Shown here piece by piece: positions 54,077 through 63,650 of a stretch of DNA of 64,000 nt (position 1 is its first letter; every line of letters begins with the position of its first letter). Source of the stretch: Symbiodinium natans (taxonomy: Eukaryota > Sar > Dinophyceae > Suessiales > Symbiodiniaceae); NCBI GenBank assembly GCA_905221605.1, contig CAJNDS010000502.1:266501-330500 (forward strand), written 5' to 3'. The notes under the pieces are model-generated. The model was given only the letters and a program-made list of their open reading frames with translations. It made no database searches and was not told where the DNA came from. A program made the translations under genes and the position numbers.

Positions 54077-55047
54077 GTTTAGGGTTTGTGGTTTCGGGGT
54101 TCAGGCCACTTCGGGTGAATTTGGGGTTTTGCTGTTTTGGGGTTAGGGTTCGGGATTAGGGGAATATTTCAGGGCGTTAGAGTTTAGGGCTTTGCGTTCA
54201 GGGTTTGCAATGTAGCGGTTAGGGTTGAACTGGGTTTCGCATGCTGAGCGAAATGCCACGTGTGGGGGATGTGGTGCCCGGCTTTGTCATTGCGGTGGCC
54301 CCTGGTGGTTAGGGCTACGTGGTTTTGGATGTTGGGGTTTTTAGGGTTTTGCGTTCTTGCATTCTTTTGTTACTTGGCTCTTGGGGCTTTGGGCTTTGGC
54401 TGGAGAGGGTCGTCAGGGTCATGCCTCGCATAATGTCAGGGCCCCCTTTAGAGACACATAAACCCTAAACACGCTAAGCCCTAACCCTGACGCCCTAAAC
54501 CCACAAAACTCGAAGAACCCGAAAACCCTAAACCCTAAATCCCCTCAACTACTTTCGGTATAAGTGCAGAAGCCTGCCCGGCTGGCTGGCAAAGCTGCCG
54601 TCACCGCACATCTGTGAACTTCGATCGCTGTGCTCCGCATGCTGTCGGGGCCCTCCTTATGAGGCCTTCCTCCGACCAAGACCCTCAAAACCCCCCAAAC
54701 ATCCTTCTGTAACCCTGAGAATTCAGAATATCTGTTCAGGCCCTTAGATATGTTTGCAAGCTCTAAGAGCCCTCGAAGCAAACCCCGGGATGGGCTGCAT
54801 CTTCGTTTTGGGAGGTTTTTGGGTTTCGGGGATCAAAAACGCCACCTGCAAGGCGTCAAAGCAAAGCCGCCAGAAGAGCCCTCAACGATTTGGGGCTCAG
54901 GGATTAGGGCTAGTGGGGCTGTGAGGCTCACCATGGCTGGCAGATTCAAAGCCTGGGACTGAAAAGCCCTTAACTCACCCTAGACGCTTCTGGAAGTCCA
55001 CATGGGGTGGAATGGGTTTGGTATAAGGCCTAAACCCTAACCACAAG

Positions 55048-55111
55048 GACAACTACGACTCCAGTGGCATGTGGCTTGACAGCTCGGAGACCTGCGCCTT
55101 GGCCTACTTAA
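55048..55111 (+). CDS. Putative exon, class B
   Basis: After accacaAG; reads DNYDSSGMWLDSSETCALAY. C-strand before and G-strand repeats after. Possible GC donor after CTTAAG. Confidence 0.55.
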
Positions 55112-55709
55112 GGCCCTTGAACGATGCGGCTTCGGGTTGTTTAGGGTTTAGGGTTTAGGGTTTGGGGTTTAGGGTTTGGGGTTTAGGGTTTGGGATTTGG
55201 AAATTCGGGATACTTTTTGCCCTACTTGGGGCTGAGAACGGTTTGAGGGGGCGGGGGGGGGGGGGGGGGGGGCGGCGCTCACTTTGTGAAACTCCCGTTT
55301 TGTGTCCACGCTTAGGGTTTTGGCTTTAGGTCTCCCTTGTTTGTTTTGGACCCTAGACCCTAAACCCCGAACCCCTGAACGCCCAAATCCCTAAACCCCC
55401 TAAACCCCTGAGTCCGTATCCCCCCCCTATCTTCCCGAAATCACCCAAACCCTCAAACGGGGGGTTTACGATATGAGGGGGTGCCTTAGGAGGGGGGTTC
55501 AAGCGGGGTACGGGTATGCCCTACAAATATTAGGGTCCCGTATCTTCATAAACTTAGTTGGGGGTCTATATAAACCCTAAACCCTAAACCCTAACCCTAA
55601 ACCCGAAACCCGAAACCCGAAACCCGAAACTCTAAACCCTAAACCCTAAACCCTATAAAAACCCTAAACCCTAAGCCCTTATCTTCGCAAACCCTCTCAA
55701 ATCGCGGAG

Positions 55710-55793
55710 GCGCCACCTGGAACGAGACCTGCCCCTGTGGAAACAATGCCGTGCGCTGCACGGATCCCTTCTGGGGCCACCTGGCACCGGAGG
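55710..55793 (+). CDS. Putative exon, class C
   Basis: After tcgcggAG; reads ATWNETCPCGNNAVRCTDPF and on through WGHLAPE. TCPCG matches 62274; NET sequon. Flanked by C-strand upstream and G-strand downstream arrays. Confidence 0.6.
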
Positions 55794-56590
55794 GGCGTTT
55801 AGGGTTTAGGGTTTAGGGTTTGGGGTTTGGGGTTTGGGGTTTGGGGTTTCGGGTTTAGGGTTTAGGAAGTTTAGGGTTTAGGAAGTTTAGGGTTGAGGGT
55901 TTAGGGATCAGGGCTTCGGGCTCAAGGAGTTTGGGGTTCAGGGCTTCAGTATTCGAAGCCTGACAAGACCTGCGTGGCCTTCAGGTGTTGGGTGGCCTTA
56001 CGGCTAGGGTTTGTGTAGAGTTGAGGGCCCGGGATGCTTAGGCGTCTTCACATGAAGCCAGCGTAGGAGGGGGGCACCGGGCGTGCCTCCTCCATTTCAC
56101 ATCTTCTGGCTTTGAAGGCACGGCTGGTGCACCATTGATGCGGCGTTGCAACCACTGCGCATAGTTGCCTAGTTGCCCTTGTCTTCCCCAAACGCGCTCT
56201 CCTTCGCAGATGTCGTGTGGTGCGAATACGGTCGCCGTCACGGTGAATTACTAGCCACGATAGCAGCTGCGTCAAAGAGACCAAGTTTCTCTGCACAATA
56301 CGTTTCAATACGTGCATGTCGGGCCTCCCTTTTTCAGGCGGGGGTGTTTAGGGAGGCGAATTGGGCTTAGGGTTTGGGGCTCGGGGTTTCTACACCCCTT
56401 CCCTGAAGTCTTTAAACTCTATATCCCGAAACCCCAACCCCCCCTAAATTCCCAGAGAATCCCTAAATTCCCAGAATCCCTAAATCCCCCAAATCCCTAA
56501 ATTCTCAAATTCTCCCAGAACTTCCCTAAATCCCCAGAATCCCTGAGATTCTTGAATCCTTTAGAAAACTTTAGGACCCTTGTGGCTGAG

Positions 56591-56630
56591 GCTACTCCTA
56601 CTGCACCGCAGCAGCTTGCTTTGATCTACG
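56591..56630 (+). CDS. Putative exon, GYSYC segment
   Basis: After gtggctgAG, donor ACG|GTTGGA. Reads YSYCTAAACFDL. It follows a class C exon, as does GYSGHT at 62635. Confidence 0.48.
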
Positions 56631-56639
56631 GTTGGAACC

Positions 56640-56763
56640 ATGGGCCCTTAGCATGCTTGTTTACCCTTGCTTAAAGGGATTTGAAGAGATCCGAGGTATG
56701 GTCCCTTATTATGTATAGCGGAAAACAAGGGTTATATAGCACGGGACCCAAATTAAGGGCCCA
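56640..56763. mobile_element. Inverted-repeat element, ATGGGCCCTT family
   Basis: Bounded by ATGGGCCCTTA and TTAAGGGCCCAT, 124 bp, with AACAAGGGTTATATAGC inside. Confidence 0.55.
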
Positions 56764-56936
56764 TATCCCCTATTTGAGCTCAGGGGAGGGGCTTTTCTAG
56801 GGGCTTCTACGGAGGTGCGCGACCCATGTGTGGGGTTTGGGGTTGGGGTTTAGGGTGTAGGGTTTGGGTTTAGGGTGGAGGGTTTTGGGTTTTGGGTTCT
56901 GGGTTTTGGGTTTTGGGTTTTGGGTATACGGCGAAG

Positions 56937-57021
56937 GTTTGGGCGCAGAGCGGCAGCGCCTGTTGGAATACGCCTCCTTGAAACGTTTGTATCACGGGAC
57001 TCCTGCATCTGCACCCAGTAC
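56937..57021 (+). CDS. Putative exon, CICTQY segment
   Basis: After ggcgaAG; reads FGRRAAAPVGIRLLETFVSR followed by DSCICTQY. The end resembles QNCTCQYD at 36668. Confidence 0.42.
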
Positions 57022-57479
57022 CTAAAACACCGAAGCCTAACCATTTTAGGGTTTAGGGTTTAGGGTTTAGGGTTTAGGGTTTAGGAACAAACCGTTTACA
57101 AACCCTGACACCCCAAGAATTCGAAACTCTGAAACCTAGAACCCCAAACCCGCCGTTCCCTGAGGCCTCGTGAGCTCTTATGGTTTAGGACTTTGCTTTG
57201 ACAAAGATTGCCCATTTGGGGCTTCGGGTTTGGGGGTTCAATGTCTCAGAGGAAAATTCACCCCTACCCCGGCAAGTTTACTAAAAGGTTCTCAGCAAAC
57301 CCTGAACCCTAACCCTTCTGGCTCTTGGAAAGAGGTTGCGGAGCGCGGAACCCTGACGGCCCCAAGCCCGACGCCCCAAGATCCAAGCAAGAAACCCCCA
57401 ACACACCCGAAACCCCAAACTCTCAATAAGCCCCCAGTACCCTACGGCCTAAACCCATCCCCCCCCCAACCCCAAAACC

Positions 57480-58990
57480 CCCCGTAGCCCTCGAAGCCCA
57501 GAGCTACTTCCAGCAAGAATCGAAAGTGCCGGATCTGGTACATTCATGGCGGCCTGGAAACCTTGATCCCATCTTGTCCTGCAGAGCCACCTGTGGTCGG
57601 GGGAGCCCATCTCCAGCACTAGCAAGAATCTATTCTTCCTCAGAAGGGTAATATAGGGATTATTTTCTTTTATTCTTTTGGAGTTCTTAAGCAAATAGTA
57701 GAGCAGGCATGGACATTGTTGAAACTATCTATGGCACGGACGTGGCGTCCGACTGGTTTGATAGCGCCCGGTTGGCGGCGGCTCTCGCGAAGGAAGCTGC
57801 GGCAGATGCAGTTGAGCAAGCTCCTTGGGGAGCGGGCGCTTGCGCAGCCCAGGGTCTGCGAAAGTCATATGAAGAGTCGTGTGCATGGTGGGCTTGACCA
57901 CGCGTGGGCTGTCAGGGAGATGTGGCATCGGAATCAAAAACAAACAAAAAACTTGTTTTTGAATCCTATCTTCAACGGGAGAGCACGGTACCCCTGCCGG
58001 CAGCTTAACTGCCGCTCCGGAAGACCCAAAACCCATTACTTGAAACCCTGCTCTCGCCCCAAGCTTACCCTTCTGCGCCCAGTCCGTCTGGGGCTGCCCA
58101 CTTTACTGCAATCCCCTGACCGAAAAGACTTGCCACCTGGAGCAAAGAGGGCTTCAGGATTGGGTTTTAGGGTTCAGGGTTGCGGCTGGCATGTCGTTTA
58201 GAGTTTAGGGTATGAACCTTCCAGAAGGGTGAGGTTCAGAGGTTCAGTTTCTTGACTTGGTATGGTGTTGGGGCTTGGGTTTGGTGGTTGTTTGCATTAG
58301 TAGGCGCCATAAGCTTCCAAAGGCCACTAACCAAAAGGGCACCCTTTGTAGTCCTTGGTTACTCGTGGGTCTAGCAGATGTTTGCGGGTTTTTGTGGTCC
58401 AGAAGCTGGTTTCACCTACTCTGGGAGGCCGTGTGCCTGGCCACTGTATTTCTTTGCAGCTGCTCAATGACTGCCCAAACTCCCTCGACGCAGTTTGATT
58501 TCTGCTCACACTTTCGGGTTTGGGCACAGGGTTTAGGATTTTAGGGGCAAAGTTTGGCTCTTGTTGTGTTAAGTTGAATGTTTGGCGTGCCGCCACCCGT
58601 AAAATGCAATGTCCCGTCGACCTCGATGTCCGAAACATGGCGCAATTCTATTCTCCAAAACGCCCTTGTGCGTCCAGCATGGGGTCCGTATTTTCTAAAC
58701 TTACTGGTTCGCAGTAGGGAAGCTGGGAATTCGGTAGCACATATCCGATATCTCCGCAACAAACCCTGTGGTTATTCACAGGGACCATAAAAATTCCCGA
58801 ATTCCTTCATTCTGTATCAAAAACCAGTGTGCAAAACTCAAGGTTATATATGGATCAGGTGTCGCAGGGTTTAGGGTTTGCATTTCTCACTGGCCTATTC
58901 ATGTGCTGGATGCGAAAGGTTTTGACAAGAGGTTCCAGCCCCAGCAGCGGATTCCGGGTTGGGGCTTAGGATATCGGACCAACCTCTGGT
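57480..58990. other. Region poor in telomeric repeats, coding status unclear
   Basis: About 1.5 kb with few TTTAGGG units. An ORF at 57709-57897 (+) starts at an ATG and reads MDIVETIYGTDVASDWFDSA in 62 codons, with Ala-rich helical content; no family recognised. Longer overlapping frames at 58257-58790 on both strands show no domain. Confidence 0.3.
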
Positions 58991-59008
58991 GTTAATACGA
59001 CACTTGAG

Positions 59009-59048
59009 GCTATCCCGTCTCCTACACGGTGGATGGCCGCCTGGCCTG
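59009..59048 (+). CDS. Putative exon, class A
   Basis: After acttgAG, donor CCTG|GTAGAC. Reads YPVSYTVDGRLA. Aligns with YPTPYTDNGSGA at 20950. Confidence 0.53.
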
Positions 59049-59179
59049 GTAGACCCTAGACCTTATGAACCCTATGAACCCGGTCAACGGTCAACCCGAT
59101 GAACCCCTGTCACCCGTTTAACACTTCCCAGCCCCCAAGCCCCACCGTCTGCCCCGCCCCCAGCCAAGGCGCTGAGCGG

Positions 59180-59760
59180 GTGTAGTGCCCTAAGACCCTA
59201 AAGCCCCTAAAACTCCTAAAGCCCCTACAACCCCTAAAGCCCCTAAAGCCCCTAAAGCCCCTAAAGCCCCTAAAGCCCCTAAAGCCCCTAAAGCCCCTAA
59301 AACCCCTACAACCCCTACAACCCCACAACCCCTACAACCCCTGCAACCCCTAAAACCCCTAAAACCCCTAAAACCCCCTGAACCCCCTAAAGCCCCTAAA
59401 GCCCCTAAAACCCCTACAACCCCTCAAACCCCTACAACCGCTAAATTCCCTAAAACCCCTAAAGCCCCTGCGCTAAAGCCCCTAAACCCCTAAACCCCCT
59501 AAAACCCCTGAAGCCCCTACAGCCCCTAAAGCCCCTAAGGCCTCTAAAGCACCTAAAGCCCCTAAAACCCCTGAAGCCCCTAAAACCCCTAAAGCCCCTG
59601 CAGCCGCTACAGCCCCTAAAACCCCTAAACCCCCTAAAACCCCTGAAGCCCCTAAAGCCCCTAAAGCCCCTAAAGCCTCTAAAGCACCTAAAGCCCCTAA
59701 AACCCCTGAAGCCCCTAAAACCGCTAAAACCCCAATCCCTAAAGCCGCAGAAGCCGACGA
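59180..59760. repeat. Minisatellite of CCCCTAAAG 9-mers
   Basis: About 60 units with CCCCTAAAA, CCCCTGAAG and CCCCTACAA variants. The unit is a multiple of three, so long Arg-Gly-Phe repeat frames on the - strand are artefacts. Confidence 0.9.
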
Positions 59761-59883
59761 ACCCCCGAAACAGTGGTACCCTTTTCCCTTTTTGGTTCAA
59801 GGTTCCCTTGTACAGTAGCCAACCCCAAAAGAGGGTGCCCTTTCTATTATAACATGGTTTCCGGGCTTGCAAGACCCCAGAAC

Positions 59884-60095
59884 CCCCCTAAACCCCCAAA
59901 CCCCCAAACCCCCAAACCCCCAAACCCCCAAACCCCCCAAACCCCCAAACCCCCAAACCCCCAAACCCCCAAACCCCCAAACCCCAAACCCCAAACCCCC
60001 AACCCCCAAAACCCCCAAAACCCCCAAACCCCAAAACCCCCAAACCCCCAAAACCCCAAACCCCCAACCCCCAAACCCCCAAACCCTAAACCCTG
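59884..60095. repeat. Minisatellite of CCCCCAAA 8-mers
   Basis: About 25 units, with 7-mer CCCCAAA variants. It gives Pro/Lys/Asn-rich + frames and Gly/Leu/Trp-rich - frames, not genes. Confidence 0.9.
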
Positions 60096-60136
60096 CCCCC
60101 CCAAAAAAAGAAGCAAAATGCAACTTGCAGAGCCCC

Positions 60137-60322
60137 CTAAAACCCTAAACCCTAAACCCTAAACCCTAAACCCTCAACCCTAAACCCTAAACCCTAAACC
60201 CTAAACCCTAAACCCTAAACCCTAAACCCTAAACCCTAAACCCTAAACCCTAAACCCTGAACCCTGAACCCTAAACCCTAAACCTAAACCCTAAACCCTG
60301 AACCCTGAACCCTAAACCCTCT
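60137..60322. repeat. CCCTAAA telomere-like array
   Basis: About 25 near-perfect CCCTAAA units with a few CCCTGAA and CCCTCAA variants. Confidence 0.95.
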
Positions 60323-60375
60323 CTATCCTGATAGATTAAAACCCTATTAACTTTTTGGTGCGTTTACCCCCCGTT

Positions 60376-61208
60376 GTTGAGCACTTTTTGGTGCAATCGG
60401 CACCGTTCTTGAGCGCTTGTTGGTGCGTCGGCACGTTCTTGAGCACCTTTTGGTGCGTTTGGCACCGTTCTTGAGCACTTTTTGGTGCAATCGGCGCCGT
60501 TCTTGAGCAGTTTTTGGTGCGTGGGCACCGTTCTTGAGCACTTTTCGGTGCGCGGGCACCGTTCTTGAGCACTTTTTGGTGTGTGGGCACCGTTCTGGAG
60601 CACTTTTTGGTGTGTGGGCACCGTTCTTGAGCACTTTTTGGTGTGTGGGGAGCACATTTTGGTGCGTGGGCACCGTTCTTGAGCACTTTTTGGTGCGTGG
60701 GCACCGTTCTTGAGCACTTTTTGGTGCGTCGGCACCGTTCTTGAGCACTTTTTGGTGCGTGGGCGCCGTTCTTGAGCACTTTTTGGTGCGTGGGCACCGT
60801 TCTTGAGCACTTTTTGGTGCGTGGGCACCGTTCTTGAGCACGTTTTGGTGCGTCGGCACCGTTCTTGAGCACTTTTTGGTGCGTGGGCACCGTTCTTGAG
60901 CACTTTTTGGTGCGTGGGCACCGTTCTTGAGCACTTTTTGGTGCGTGGGCGCCGTTCTTGAGCACTTTCTGGTGCGTGGGCGCCGTTCTTGAGCACTTTT
61001 TGGTGCGTGGGCACCGTTCTTGAGCACTTTTTGGTGCGTGGGCACCGTTCTTGAGCACTTGTTGGTGCGTGGGCACCGTTCTTGAGCACTTGTTGGTGCG
61101 TGGGCACCGTTCTTGAGCACTTTTTGGTGCGTCGGCACCGTTCTTGAGCACTTTTTGGTGCGTCGGCACCGTTCTTGAGCACTTTTTGGTGTGTCGGCAC
61201 CGTTGTGG
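60376..61208. repeat. Tandem array of a 31-bp unit, ~27 copies
   Basis: The unit is GCACTTTTTGGTGCGTGGG followed by CACCGTTCTTGA, with an internal inverted repeat GGTGC/GCACC. Copies differ by single substitutions; one is shortened near 60650. As 31 is not a multiple of 3, all three - strand frames are open and encode the same 31-residue repeat in rotation. Confidence 0.95.
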
Positions 61209-61375
61209 AGTGAACTTTATATTTCTTAATGTTGTGGGATTCTTTGGGTGGGTGGGTTTGTTCCTAAGCCTAGAACCCCCTAATGACGATGAATGCTTGA
61301 ACAGTGACCCACCCTAGACCCTAAACCCTAAACCCCAAACCCCCAAAAACCCTACTGAGCCAATCGCGGAGCCAG

Positions 61376-61448
61376 GGCTGCAAGACTGGAACGCACCCGT
61401 CACGGAGAGCTGCCAGAACATCTCACAGAGCCTGGGCCGACACGAAAG
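61376..61448 (+). CDS. Putative exon, class B
   Basis: After gagccAG; reads LQDWNAPVTESCQNISQSLG and ends near GAAAG|GGTTTAG. NIS sequon. C-strand repeats upstream and a 300-bp G-strand array downstream. Confidence 0.6.
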
Positions 61449-61746
61449 GGTTTAGGGTTCAGGGTTTAGGGTTTAGGGTTTAGGGTCTAGGGTTTAGGGT
61501 TTAGGGTTTATTTAAGGTTTAGTGTTTAGGGTTTAGGGTTTGGGTTTAGGGTTTAGGGTTTAGGGTTTAGGGTTTAGGGTTTAGGGTTTAGGGTTTAGGG
61601 TTTAGGGGTTTAGGGGTTTAGGGTTTAGGGTTTAGGGTTTAGGGTTTTAGGGGTTTAGGGTTTAGGGTTTAGGGTTCAGGGTTTAGGGTTTAGGGTTTAG
61701 GGTTTAGGGTTTAGGGTTTAGGGTTTAGGGTTTAGGGTTTAGGGTT
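61448..61746. repeat. TTTAGGG telomere-like array
   Basis: About 42 units, the longest G-strand array in the window, with few variants. It begins directly after the class B exon. Confidence 0.95.
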
Positions 61747-62273
61747 ACGAAGAACCCTGAACCCAAACCTCCTCAAAAGCCCTCAGCCTCCTGAGCTCCT
61801 TGGGCCCTAAATTCCCCAAAGCCGGATGCCCGAAACTCCTTCAAGACCCCCCTGAAAAACCCCGAAACCCTAACCCCGGCATGAAACCCTTGGATTGAGG
61901 GTCTTTAGGGGGCGTCGGGCCCCAACGGCCTGAAACCAAAATCAACCTGAGAAGTGCCGGGCTTAAGGGTCTCCGTAGGCTAAGGGCCCGAGTTCAAGGG
62001 CTTGGGGTTTAGGGGTCTAGGGCGCAGCCTTAATGGCGCCTATCCTCACGCGGTCGAGAGTCGACATGGCGCACATAGCCCTACTTAGACGGTAAGCTCA
62101 TAACCCTGACCCCCCTAAGCCCTAAACCCGCCACAAGCCCTCAACCCGAAACCGGAAGCCATATGCTCAGTTCTCTAAATTAGGGTCCCTTTTTGGGTAC
62201 CCTACATAAGAGGGGCCGCCTTATACTAAGTACCCGAAGGACCATAATTATTGAGAAATCTCCCTATGCTCAG

Positions 62274-62332
62274 GACCTGCCCCTGCGGCACCAACGCGAA
62301 GATGTGCCGCTGGACGGACGCTCGAGCTAAAG
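62274..62332 (+). CDS. Putative exon, class C
   Basis: Acceptor atgctcAG|G, donor AAAG|GTTTGG. Reads TCPCGTNAKMCRWTDARAK; 1 nt, 19 codons, 1 nt. It joins in phase to the exon at 62635 (Gly-Tyr-Ser). Confidence 0.63.
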
Positions 62333-62346
62333 GTTTGGGGGCATCA

Positions 62347-62395
62347 GGGTTTAGGGTTTAGGGTTTAAACCCTAAGCCCTAAACCCTAAACCTTT
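62347..62395. repeat. Palindrome of telomeric repeats
   Basis: Three TTTAGGG units run straight into three CCCTAAA-type units, forming a perfect-looking hairpin in a small intron. Confidence 0.85.
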
Positions 62396-62444
62396 AGGAT
62401 GTCGGAATATGGCGGTTTACGACAATAGGGTGAATAGGAGTATT

Positions 62445-62520
62445 TTTTCTGGGGTCCCTGTAAGGGGATTCTATTCTATTTGGGCTACAAACCGGGTACC
62501 CCCTATGTTAAGGAATTATC
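62445..62520. repeat. Dispersed repeat shared with 35495 and 15351
   Basis: GGGGTCCCTGTAAGGGGATT then CTATTCTATTTGGG and GGGTACCCCCTATG, as in the 35.5-kb copy. Confidence 0.5.
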
Positions 62521-62634
62521 CATGTACGGCTTGGGGTTTAGGGCATCATTAGGTTGCTCGCCTCCTCTGAGGGTATCCCCTTTGTGGTAGCCCCCGAAAC
62601 TGCACACCCTGCACCCTGAAGCCTTGAGAGGAAG

Positions 62635-62682
62635 GCTACAGTGGGCACACCTCTTCCAGCCCAGCACGCTCCGCGAAGTCCC
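62635..62682 (+). CDS. Putative exon, GYSG segment
   Basis: After gaggaAG; reads YSGHTSSSPARSAK. Follows a class C exon in phase, as YSYCTAAAC does at 56591. No Cys. Confidence 0.4.
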
Positions 62683-62699
62683 AAGACTCCTAAACCCGA

Positions 62700-63580
62700 A
62701 GCCCTTCCATCCTCAACCCTCGGCCCTTAAGCCCCCCAGCCACCCAAAAAAAATGACCCCCAAACACTAAACCACCACCACCAAAAGCTCTGCTGTGGAT
62801 CCTAGGAGTTATCTATATCCCCCCTTGGGAATTATATTTATTTTCTTGTTTATACAAACCCCAAGAGGACATTGAGGTTCTAAGGGGAGTATAGTTATAG
62901 GGCTGAAGGGTTTCTCAGGGATGTTAGAGGCAATGCTTTCTTTTGGGTGGCTTTCGGGAATTTTTATTGGGTTGGGGGAGTTTCATGGGCCCTATGGCCC
63001 CTAACCTCCTTAGAAAGGGGTTCCGGTGTCTGGGCCCTTCATCTGTATAGGGTATATAAGGGGTACCCTTCAGAGGGCCCACACTAACTACACGGCAAAC
63101 CCAGCACAGGGCAACAGGCCGCGGTCCAAAAGCTTCAAGCCCTAGCCCAAAAGAACCTTTAAACCCTCTAGAACCCTTTCAACCTATAGAACCCTACAAC
63201 CCTAGAACTCTGAACCTCCCAAGCGCCCTAAGGTCCCCTAAGCCTAAACCACTGAATCCAGACGACTTGCGAATGAATCCCGGGGATACCCTTCTATGAA
63301 AGCCCTATAACGGTCCTATTAACCCAGCTATTTGTGCAAAGCAAGTTCCAGGGCCCAGAAAACCCAACCCAACCCCACAAACCCTATATACCCTCGAACC
63401 TAAGCTCAGGATGAGTGGGGGTCCGCGGCTCAGCATACGCAGGGGGCCAGCATACTCCAGCTCAGCTGTTTGTGTTGCTTGGTGCGGGATAGAACTATCT
63501 GGTTCTGGAGGCCTGAAAAGGACAGAGTAGGGTTCAGGGTACCTAAACCCCAAACTCTCTGGCCCTACACCCGCACTACC
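62700..63580. other. Intron-like stretch with an inverted-repeat element, no exon seen
   Basis: Degenerate telomeric repeats plus the ATGGGCCCTT-family unit at 63031-63081 and the palindromic GATCCTAGGAGTTATCTATA region near 62797. I see no convincing exon. Confidence 0.4.
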
Positions 63581-63589
63581 TTGCCGGAG

Positions 63590-63650
63590 GTACGAGAATG
63601 AGGTCTGCTATCCAGTGAGTGACACCTGCCCTGTCACCTGCAAGCTTCTG
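63590..63650 (+). CDS. Putative exon, class D
   Basis: Acceptor ttgccggAG. Reads YENEVCYPVSDTCPVTCKLL; CPVTC core. Ends at a possible GC donor before an in-frame TAG (63659). G-strand repeats follow. Last exon in the window. Confidence 0.6.

Larger units (their letters stand above)
1679..63650 (+). other. Putative giant multi-exon gene for a modular Cys-rich glycoprotein (partial at both ends)
   Basis: More than fifty short islands without repeats, spaced about 0.3-2 kb apart, share four properties. They read on the + strand, follow an AG, often end at GT or GC, and encode Cys-rich peptides with many N-x-S/T sequons. Four classes recur in order: D (CPVxC), A (CWxTPY), B (ETCxN[MIA][ST]) and C (CPCxxxxxxC). 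Examples of the order are 20280/20950/21490/22377 (D-A-B-C), 46853/47510/47926 (A-B-C), and 59009/61376/62274/62635/63590 (A-B-C-x-D). Several neighbouring junctions keep reading phase, for example 47510 to 47926, which makes a Gly codon. Cys pairs plus sequons suggest a secreted or cell-surface protein; no family is recognised. Two retroelements lie in its introns. It may be several tandem genes. Individual borders are provisional. Confidence 0.6.

Noticed and set aside
59110-60162. ORFs rich in Arg-Gly-Phe, Pro-Lys or Gly-Leu-Trp
   Set aside because: They arise from the 9-mer and 8-mer minisatellites without stops.
60376-61208. Regularly repeated 31-bp units that could recall a CRISPR array or a repeat-protein gene
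   Set aside because: Units are contiguous with no unique spacers, and the ORFs exist in all three frames only because of the repeat period. Treated as a minisatellite.
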